Below, piece by piece: positions 7,300 through 14,845 of a stretch of 14,845 nt of DNA. Source of the DNA: Stephanodiscus triporus. Taxonomy: Eukaryota > Bacillariophyta > Thalassiosirophyceae > Thalassiosirales > Thalassiosiraceae. The notes beneath the pieces were generated by a model that saw nothing but the letters and a program-made list of their open reading frames with translations, did no database searches and was not told where the DNA came from. Numbering within the stretch: position 1 is the first letter of the stretch; each line of letters opens with the position of its first letter. Both the position numbers and the translations under genes were made by a program. The stretch covers positions 1 through 14,845 of the forward strand of contig JALLAZ010000488.1 in assembly GCA_036939755.1 (NCBI GenBank). The letters are read 5' to 3'.

Positions 7300-10200
7300 T
7301 TATTGTAAAAGGAAGGAGTGAAAATTGCGCAAGTCTGCACTATTTACCATCATTGGGAGAGCATATTCCGATCCATCACGACATGGCAATGTGATACGAC
7401 CCGCAAGATTGCCTTCAATTTTTTCTAGTTTCGGTGAAAGAGAGGAAAGAAAATCAGTCTTGGCTGAGAAACAAGATGCCGCATCAAGCAGTCGTCGCTC
7501 GGCGATGCGAATCTTCTCCTCTTCACAATTCAATTGTTCTCTCGCCGAGATATCATTTTTGGATAGATCAACAATTGAAAACGATGCCTTGACTAAACGC
7601 ACTTCACTCTTCGCCAAGGCAATTTCATTCATACGATCGGTTTCATTCGTTTCGGCATATCTGTTGAGACTGAATAAATTATCTAGCGCCTTTCTGGCTC
7701 TGTTGCATGTTGAGATGTTTAATGGAGCAAGTTTTGAAAGGGCAGATCCCATAGCTTTCGATTTCCAGTAAATAGATGATTGTACCGCCGAAGTCAATGC
7801 CGGCCGAAACAGAGCAGTCTCCAATGATACAGATTCCAGGAGGACATCTCGAGATGTCGACCCTGGAGGTTTTGAGCCAGAGGCTTGGCCAAGTTGATTG
7901 AGTGTGGCTTCGAGGTCCATTGAAGATGATTTTGGAGTGGCTCTACTGCCACCAGCCGTGCGCACGTTACTACGGGTAGGACGAGATTTGTCCTTCAGGG
8001 ACCTAATTTCTCTTTCATATTCTTCTGACTGTTTTTGCATCACGTCCAATGCTTCTTGGAGCACCCGGACTTCTTCCTTCAATTTATGCGTTTCGGCAGA
8101 AGCGCCTGATGGAGTGGAGGACATGGATCCCTTCATGGGAGACATGGAAGTTGCAGACGACACTCTAGCAAGCAAAGTCTCCAGTTCTGCGAGGCGGCGG
8201 CACTGCATGTCAATTTCTTTAGCTCGAGATGAAAGTTTCTGAAATTTGATATGACAAGGTGTTAGAGTAAACGTGAGAAAAAGATATCGACACCAACGCC
8301 GCTTCCGGGATATTCAATTTGCTTACCTTTTCAAGACCAGCAATCTTCGCCTCGGCAATAGCCAACTTTGGCTCGTTTTCGACAGCCTCCGCTAACTTAT
8401 TCTCAATTGCCCTTGCACGCATGAGGTAATTGACATCATCCGGGTCGCCATTTACATTCCTAACTTGGGAAACAATCTCAGTCACTCCTAGCCAGGAATC
8501 ACCAAACTCAGCAGACAAATAGTGGTGGTGCTTCGTGTCATGTTGGTCAAGTTCGGCTTTACGAACCAACGCCGCAAGGAGTCTCACTGAAGTGAAGACC
8601 TTCTCCAGCAGCAAGGAAATATCAGTCAGTTCCTCACTGTTTACGAACTGCTTTGAAAGAGCGGTCTTGACGCATTCGAAGAGAGATTTTGAGCCATATT
8701 GGAACTGATGGGACAACTCATCAAGGGATGCCAGAATATCACTATCGCTGAGTTCCAAACCGGACAGTTTCTTGCAAACGTCAAGAATGGAAGCACAGCT
8801 TTGCTTTGCCTTGGTCAATATGTCCGCAAGATTTCGCGGTGTGGCAGGAGGTGGCTCGTCCTCCGTGTCGTCCATGGGACTCACAGCCGAACACAGCGCA
8901 GCAGTGACCCCCAAACAAGCAAATCTGCCGAGAGACAGATTTTTCAAGGCTTCCCAGCCAGGAGGCTTCCAGTCTACAGGAATGACAGTTTGACCGCTTT
9001 CGTCTGTGGAACCAAACAGTGCAAGCCTGGTGTTTCTCACAGATTGATCCAAATCCGTAAGCGACGAACGCATCGGAGACAGCAATCCCTCAGACTTCAA
9101 CAATGTCAACTGATCACTCAATGCCATGTCCAAGTCTGCAATTGAATGTAGCACTACACTCCCTAAATCTGTTGACATATCTTCACTCAATAAGTCTGGC
9201 CACTGTCCCGCCGCCATCAATCGCAATGCAACCGTAGCTGCCTCAATAGTTATGCTCGCAAACATGGCCTGATGATTCATTACTTCAATCTGCTGTGACG
9301 CGGCATCCGATATCGCCATCGAGGCATCCTCGTCCAACGTATTGAATTCTGAAATCCCCATCGACCCTTTTGCAATCGCCTTATTGAAAGCCTCTTCCAC
9401 CGCAGTCAACGAAAGAGACGCCTTATCAGCAACTTTGGCGAGACTCATCTCACCCTTCATGGCGGCCAATTCTGCCGACACCACCGCGTTGGGCAGTAGA
9501 GTTTCCAACCTTTGACTCAGGTATGTAGCGCTACGCGCGGCGATCGTTTGGAACGCCGCATCTGAGCTTCTCTGTCGTGCCTCGGCTGCATCGGATGCCA
9601 GCTGTGACGCCTGGGCCAGTGCTTTTTTGGACGTGGCGAGCAAATTCGCCTTGTCGCCCCGATCGTCGTTGGTGGCAGCGAGCAACGCGGCCTTTTCTTG
9701 TTTGAGAGCGATGATAGACGCTCGGAATTCAGACACGTATCGCTGAAAATCTTCCTCGCGACGACGCTGCCTAAATAGTGATCACAGCGTCATTTATCAG
9801 CAAGGATTTCATTTGAGTGAATAGAGCCCGGCAACAATCAGCGGGCACGTGGGGATACATAAATGTGACACAATTACTTACATTCGAATAGCCTCTTCCA
9901 AATTTCTAACGAGAGCATCACGTCCCTCCAAATCTCGAAGCACCACTTTGAGCTCTTCCGCCTGCACCTCTTCCATCTCTGCGGCGATCTCGGCACTTTC
10001 TTCAAGCTCACGTATAGTACGTTCCAAATTGGCATTCGTCTCTTCGAGATTCCAAACTTTATCGGACAATGCTTCAATCGTTTCCTCAAGCGCGGAAGTT
10101 TGATCGATCATGTCCTTTAGGTCTTGCATTTCCGCAAGAGTGGAAGCGTGACTCTTCCTGAGCTCGGCTAGCTCGATTCGAAGATCGTTGTTGTTGGCTG

Positions 10201-12115
10201 AGTCAGATTGGTATGACTTGAGCTGGCGCTGCAATTCGTTCCGTTCAAGTTCGGATTGTTCGCGTAGACGAATGAGGGCTGTGCGTAGACGGTTGTTTTG
10301 AAGTGTCAGCGAGTGCGCGACATGTTCTTGGGATGCTTCTAAGCCGTCAGGTGCGCCCCCCTCGACCTCGCCATCAACGTCTCTCCCCACCTCATGTTGC
10401 GCCTTGACATCCTCTAGCTCTAGCTGGGCGCTCTCTAAATCGATCTTGAGCTCCTCTAGCTGATCCTCGAGCGTTTCCTTCTCCTGCCCCAACTGTTCTT
10501 TATCCAAAACCAAGTCCTCAAGCGTATTTTCCAATTCCATCTTGTCATTCACCAGCTCTTCGTTCTTGCGTTTCAAACTTGTCAATTCGGCGCGCAACTT
10601 TGCCAAAGTGACGTGAGTTTGTTCCTGCGACGAAGACTTGTCGAAGACACGATCCTGCAAAATCTTGAGTTCACGCTCGAGGGAGGACAACTGAGAGATT
10701 AACACCGCCTTTTCCGAGTTTAAACTCTTGACCTCGTCGCTCCTGGCCTGTTTTTCGTTTTGGTAATTCTCAGAGGCCCGCTCGAACCTCTGGGTGATGT
10801 TGGACATGCGTTCATCGATCTCGGATATTTGATGGCGCAAGTCGGCGTTGGCGCTGGTCAGGTCGGACAATTGCCGCTTGAGTTCGTCGTTTCGCTCGAC
10901 GAGCGCACGCGAAACGGCCGCGGCTGCCAAATTGACAACACCCTCTTCCTCTTTGCATTCATCCTCCTCATCGTCATCATTGCCATCCTCACCGTCATCG
11001 TCCTCGTCGTCGTCACCGCCGCGGTCAGGATCATTTCCCTCCAATTTCATTTCGCCGTCCAAGCTCCGTCTCGCGCCCCTCCCCGCTGGACTGCTCCTCG
11101 CGGGAGTTCCCCTTGGCGTCATGGTTGCGGAATGCGCGACACCACCGGCGCCGCTCCTCGCCTCCGTCATCGCCAGCGCTCCCATGGCGTACATCCGCAC
11201 CGCATCGTGGGTACTCTGCTCTGCCCCCTTGGACATGAAGTCCAACGATGATTGGAGCGACGCGCACTCGGCGTTCTTCTTCCTCAGGTCGGTCTCGAGG
11301 CTGGCTATTTTTTTCTGCAGGCGCATCAGTTCGGCGCGGTAGCCAGGAGTCACGGACGTCAGATTGATGCCGGGAGCGGCCTCAACCTTCTCTCGTTCCC
11401 GCCGCCCATCGTCGTCCGGCTTGGATCCGTCCTTCTCGTCGTTCGTCCCCCCCTTCTCGCTCTTAGCATTTGACCCGGCGGGCGTACTGGACCCTTCTCC
11501 TCGCGCGCTGCGACCGCCGCCGACGGCGGCCCCGCGTTCCCTCGTCAGGGCCTCCCTCTTGGCGCGGAGTTCTTCCAATTTGCCGGTCCCGCCCGCTCCT
11601 CCCCCCCCCCCTCCTCCTCCAGCGGCGGCGGCCTCGGACGTCGTCGCGGCGCCCTTCCTCGGCGTGGTATTCTCAGAGGACGTGATCGAAACCCCGCTCG
11701 ATGACGGGCTCCTGATCGCCCTGCCCCTCGTCGCCGCCTTCGTCGCCGCCCCCGCCGCGCCGCCCCCGGCCTCGCTCAATTCCCTCCGAAGCCTCAACCC
11801 CTCCAGCTTCGTGAGCGTCCTACGCTTCACGTTCGACCTCTTAACAAACATTCCATTATTCGTCTCAGCATTGGCATTATCCCCCTTCCCGGCGTCGAAG
11901 TATTTAACGCCCTTGACTGTGCCGTCGTTCTTGCCCCTGCCGACGGACGGGCCCGTTAGGCGGATGCCGATCCAATCGTCGCCGGGAGCGAATTGTACCG
12001 GACCGAGGTGGGCGACGACGCCCTCGAGGATCGAGGACAACGACGATGATCCGCCCGCTCCGGATTCAATTGTCACCGGATCGTTCAGCTGGAGGGGTTC
12101 GTTGCTGTCCGCCAT
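7300..12115 (-). CDS. DCTN1: Dynactin large subunit (p150/Glued), three exons
   Basis: This protein is the microtubule- and dynein-binding arm of the dynactin complex, the processivity factor and cargo adaptor of cytoplasmic dynein. Exons are 12115-9882, 9770-8327 and 8238-7300; introns of 111 and 88 nt begin GTAAGT and GTAAGC and end TTTAG and TTCAG. Lengths keep phase and give 1538 residues (human about 1280). The N-terminal CAP-Gly domain spans residues ~14-97, with the signature GKNDG (61-65) and the GMFV strand (88-91) that grips microtubule and EB1 tails. A Ser/Arg/Gly-rich linker (about 100-245) contains a poly-Gly run, and an acidic Asp/Glu tract follows. Long coiled coil fills the rest of exon 1 (CC1, the dynein-binding part). 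Exon 2 matches the dynactin domain in character (SQRLETLLPNAVVSAELAAM and following helices). Exon 3 starts with a second coiled coil (KKLSSRAKEIDMQ..). ATG 12115 lies in ATCATGGCG and starts the first open stretch. I am sure of identity and exon joins. Confidence 0.93.
10965..11025 (-). repeat. Acidic Asp/Glu-coding low-complexity tract in DCTN1
   Basis: The minus strand carries GAT/GAC/GAG repeats giving a run such as DDDEDDDGEDGNDDDEEDE between the basic linker and CC1. The high density of TCN triplets on the plus strand yields poly-Ser shadow frames that are not genes. Confidence 0.85.
11595..11640 (-). repeat. Poly-Gly/Ala-coding tract in DCTN1 linker
   Basis: A CCCCCCCCCC-rich plus-strand stretch encodes AAAAGGGGGGGGAGG-like sequence in the flexible linker behind CAP-Gly. 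Such simple tracts are prone to length change, and the exact Gly number should be treated with care. Confidence 0.75.
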
Positions 12116-12695
12116 GATGTTTCATTGAGCTTGAGCTTGAGCTCATTGCGTGAGTTGGTACGATAGAAAGAGGAAAGGTACGTAAGTACTAAGTACGTAG
12201 CTAAAAAAAGAGTGCCAGTATGTATTTTTTCTGACTCGCCGCCATAGCAATAAAAAGTTGTCTGCGGAATCATATTGTAGATGAAAGTGAGGAGTTGGGC
12301 ATAGAGCCTCGGGACTTTGTGGCAATGCCGGAGTGATGGGTGCAGGATTTAGGAGCAGTCAGGAGAACTTTGCTGATGACGATTTGCTTGTGGGGCAGCT
12401 GTTCAAGGGCAAACTGATACCGTGCGCATACGGCTGGAAACAATAACAATTCATTCATGACTTAGAGACACAAGGGTAGAAGTATGAAGTAAACAATAAA
12501 TCGGAATTACAGGAGTTTCAGTCTAGTTATCCCTTCCACTTTGTTCTATCCATAAAATGGATTTGTGTTGAATACAGTCTCCAATTAAGGTAGGGGGCAA
12601 GAAGTTGCTTTCCTTAATCACTATCACCAATATTCATCATCCAACCCCACACTCACCTAACCAAACAAATCCTCACTGGCCGGCTGGTCAGACCT
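12116..12695. other. Intergenic region, DCTN1 upstream and cupin downstream
   Basis: No gene is supportable here. A triple TTGAGC tandem lies at about 12125-12142, in the likely DCTN1 leader. Two TACGTA palindromes (12179-12184 and 12194-12199) sit 65-85 bp upstream of the DCTN1 start. The part above 12480 would hold the cupin 3' UTR, but no AATAAA for the minus strand is obvious near the cupin stop. Confidence 0.5.
12179..12199 (-). promoter_or_regulatory. Paired TACGTA palindromes upstream of DCTN1
   Basis: Two copies of the palindrome TACGTA, each with an ACGT core as bound by many bZIP factors, are spaced 15 bp centre to centre around AGTACT. Their position near the likely transcription start fits a regulatory site, but no functional evidence exists in the sequence. 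Confidence 0.3.
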
Positions 12696-14050
12696 TCACT
12701 CTTTCGTCCTGAGGAATGGTGTATGCTCCTTGGGGAAGTATTTATCCGCCACGTCAACTGTAGTATTCAGCGTGGCAGCAGTGGCGTAGGTTGGTGTGAC
12801 GGCCATCATTGCTGAAAGACCCTGCGTTCCCCAGCTAGGATGGTTGAACCCGATGATAATGACGGCCGGCCCACCCACAGCCTCAAGGAAGTGGACAAAC
12901 TGTTTGGGGACGAAGCCAATATCTCCCGCTTCGATGATATACTCCTGTGCTGCCCCCTTGTTGTTATGGGGAGCCCATCTGCATTGGTATGCCAATGAAG
13001 CTCTCTCATCACACCTTCTTCAAGTTCGACCCTTCCACCTGACATCGTCAAGGTTTGGAGAAGTTGCTCTTGCCGCACTGCCCACTCTGTTCCTCCATTC
13101 AACGAGATTATGGTGCCCTTGTCAACGGGGAAAACAGGCCAGAGAGCAAGTGGAAAGCCCGACGGTGGAAGCCTTGAGCCTTGGATCTTGCCTTTGCCAA
13201 CAGTATTTTGATAATCTGGGAAAACCAGAGTCAACTCTTCGGGTATGTTATTCAAGCTATCTTTGAGAACATCGTACGGGTATGCATGCATCATGTCAGA
13301 GAGATTGATGCTGCCAGCGCCGTCCACGTCATCAAACCAAAGAAGGGTAGTGCAACCTAGGTCCGGATCGATGCCTTGAATCGAGTGCTGCCAGCCCAAG
13401 GGGAAATACCAGACATCGCCAGTATTGGCAACGCCGGTAACGTACTAGCGATTGTTGTCACCCATGAGGGTGAACTCGCATGTGCCTTCGGCAATATAGG
13501 CCCACTCTGCAGCTTTCCGATGCCTGGCACGTGAAAATTTCCGAGGGAGAAAAAAGGTGTCAGCCACGCGGCTTGCCTTAGGATTACAATAAAGATTCCG
13601 TGCTCACCAGTGAAGGTCACGTACCCCACCAGGGTACATCTCAACTACACCAAACTGCATTGTGAAAGTAGTCTCGATGGGAGCAATTTTGACCCGGCCT
13701 TGGTCCGCCTCTCTCCATGGTTGTTTAGACAATTTATAATCATACACAGTCATATTCATCATTTCCTCATTTTCGATATTGGCAGCGGCTGCAGCATTGA
13801 TGACCTTGTTGAAGCTCTCGATAGACTTGGCGACCGCAGGGGAAGCAGATCCGCGCAACTTGATCTCCTGATATTGATGGATTGGTCAAGTGATGTGAGA
13901 AAACGAACACATCACGTGACAGATGGGGACTGTTGTACAGTCAAAGTTCTACATCGATCTTCTCATGATACTACTCACCTCCGAGGAGAAGACACCGGGA
14001 ACTGCACTGAGCAGGATGGAGGCGATGGAGGTCAGGATGAAGAGTGTCAT
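12696..14050 (-). pseudogene. Secreted bicupin (oxalate decarboxylase/germin-like), disrupted
   Basis: Two-domain cupins of this kind are Mn-dependent oxalate decarboxylase-like enzymes or storage-type proteins. Exon 1 (14050-13979) encodes a signal peptide, MTLFILTSIASILLSAVPGVF. Introns 13978-13868 (GTGAGT...CAG) and 13607-13524 (GTGAGC...CAG) join in phase. Cupin 1 shows LHWHRKAAEW across the second junction (His, His and Glu metal ligands) and GDVWYFPLGWQHSI (third His). Between them a TAG (13447-13445) sits in frame inside DNNR*YVTGVANTG, like a 3-base insertion; all following sequence stays in frame. Cupin 2 begins RELHWHTNAD, but the frame shifts near 12976 and the stretch holding the Glu ligand and next strands is missing. 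It resumes in another frame as EYIIEAGDIGFVPKQFVHFL and ends at TGA 12698-12696. The TAG and the shift together argue for a recent pseudogene, or for assembly errors in an otherwise intact gene. Confidence 0.8.
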
Positions 14051-14078
14051 GGTTGTTTGTTGTGGTTGGTCTGAGTTC

Positions 14079-14095
14079 TGTTTATTTATGATAGA
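14079..14095 (-). promoter_or_regulatory. AT-rich core-promoter candidate for the cupin gene
   Basis: On the minus strand the sequence TATCATAAATAAAC lies about 30-45 bases before the ATG at 14050, followed by an A/C-rich leader (ACCACAACAAACAACC) directly before the start. It may be a TATA-like box or simply leader sequence. Confidence 0.25.
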
Positions 14096-14154
14096 GTGCA
14101 CATTCGTTTTTGTGTTCACACAGATCGCAGCTGAATGTTGACTATCTAGATACC

Positions 14155-14340
14155 AAATCGAGAGCTGCATGCAGGATTGACCAAGATGGGGCCATCATCC
14201 GGTGGTGTTGGCGGGGCGGGGGCCATCTCCTCTCTCTTTTGTTTCGCCAGCAGGTCGAAATCGAGAGCTCTGATTAACACCAATCCGCGAAAGCCCGCAT
14301 GCAGGATTGACCAATATGGGCCATTGGGTGGTGTCGGGGA
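14155..14340. repeat. Diverged direct duplication upstream of cupin gene
   Basis: AAATCGAGAGCT occurs at 14155-14166 and again at 14258-14269. GCATGCAGGATTGACCAA occurs at 14167-14184 and 14297-14314, followed by related GATGGGGCCAT / TATGGGCCAT and GGTGGTGT segments. The offsets are 103 and 130 bases, so one copy has gained or lost 27 bases between the two blocks. This is an old local tandem duplication. Confidence 0.75.
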
Positions 14341-14534
14341 GGACATACGAACTCTTTGCTTAAACACCGACGGACAATAAAAGAAAATCTCCGCTTATTT
14401 TGCCCCAAAACCACGCCAGCAAAATTTAAGATACCCCAGCAAAACCATTATCTCTACTACTGATAAAATTACAATTGACGCCCTGTTTACCCTCTCTATG
14501 CTTATCTATAGGGAGCTGATCGTGAACCCCCATC

Positions 14535-14708
14535 ATGCAGTCGACGACGTCCAAGACAATCGCGACAAAGACGACGACTCCGTGTCGGAGGAGGTCGTGT
14601 GTGGGGCGGGGGGGATGGAAGAATAGGACACAACTTCGTCCTCTCCGTCGTGTAGCGATCGCAACGCCGCCGGCAATCCGTTTGAGAAAGCTACGAAAAC
14701 GTCTCTAG
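14535..14708 (+). CDS. Small basic open frame, possible presequence-like N-terminus
   Basis: ATG 14535 opens 57 codons to TAG 14706-14708. The product is rich in Thr, Arg and Lys with almost no acidic residues, starting MQSTTSKTIATKTTTPCRRR and ending RLRKLRKRL. Such composition resembles a mitochondrial presequence or a nucleic-acid-binding tail. It may instead be chance in a G/C-rich stretch, or a first exon of a gene beyond the window. No splice donor is clear. Confidence 0.2.
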   Translation: MQSTTSKTIATKTTTPCRRRSCVGRGGWKNRTQLRPLRRVAIATPPAIRLRKLRKRL

Positions 14709-14845
14709 AAATAAGAGCTTAGGAAAACTAAATACCAAGACAATTGTAAAGTTATTGTATTTTCACGCCGAAAAGTAGTGCTGGCGCATCTTAGGGAGGG
14801 GCGGAAAACCGGGGGTTCCTGGAATCACTGAGGGTTTAGATCCCG
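14709..14845. other. Window end, nothing recognised
   Basis: This mixed-composition sequence carries no supportable gene, repeat or splice signal. Confidence 0.4.

Noticed and set aside
7325..9145. Plus-strand frames at 7325-7771, 7898-8242 and 8699-9145
   Set aside because: All lie opposite DCTN1 exons 2 and 3 and have no motif of their own.
10848..11342. Plus-strand poly-Ser frames
   Set aside because: They are the complement of the Asp/Glu (GAN) codons of the DCTN1 acidic tract.
11364..12128. Plus-strand 254-codon frame antisense to DCTN1
   Set aside because: It is Pro/Ser/Ala-rich composition mirrored from the Gly/Arg/Ser linker and CAP-Gly codons; the minus strand has a clear domain and exon structure.
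12806..13399. Separate 197-codon gene inside the cupin locus
   Set aside because: It is the middle of the bicupin downstream of the TAG; it continues the cupin 1 motif in the same frame and has no start of its own (it opens at TTG).
1..14845. tRNA, rRNA or other structured RNA genes
   Set aside because: I looked for TPsiC-like GGTTCGANTCC boxes and conserved rRNA words on both strands and saw none; a covariance-model search would be needed to exclude small RNAs.

Overview
The window reads as nuclear DNA of a protist, most likely a diatom and perhaps a centric one. The grounds are short GT-AG introns (66-139 nt) with GTAAGT-like donors and two TACTAAC-type branch sites, a complete dynactin p150/Glued gene, a secreted two-domain cupin with three exons, and the CSHxGC...GGVC repeat protein type that I recall as common in diatom genomes. 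No taxonomic search was possible, so this is an inference.

Layout: (1) 1-1924, plus strand: a long open frame whose C-terminal two thirds is an aminoglycoside/choline-kinase-like phosphotransferase; its true start is uncertain and its first ~540 bases are much richer in CpG. (2) About 2000-7250: a 5 kb island without an intact recognisable gene. It holds relics: a broken cysteine-rich repeat gene, a broken unknown frame, two loci of one 36-bp (12-residue Gly/His-rich) tandem repeat, a possible foldback element with an 11-bp perfect palindrome, an A/C/G-rich low-complexity tract, and an Hsp70 nucleotide-binding-domain fragment behind a good intron. (3) 7300-12115, minus strand: dynactin large subunit DCTN1, three exons, predicted 1538 residues. 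(4) 12696-14050, minus strand: secreted bicupin (oxalate-decarboxylase/germin-like) with sound splice sites, but carrying an in-frame TAG and a frame-changing deletion in the second cupin. (5) 14051-14845: upstream DNA with a diverged direct duplication and a small basic open frame.

The genes do not form an operon-like or functional cluster. DCTN1 and the cupin lie in tandem on the minus strand, and the phosphotransferase points towards DCTN1 across the relic island. The most unusual parts are the 36-bp repeat loci, one of which (exactly nine units) reads in frame through an intron into decayed Hsp70 sequence, and the split state of the cupin gene.
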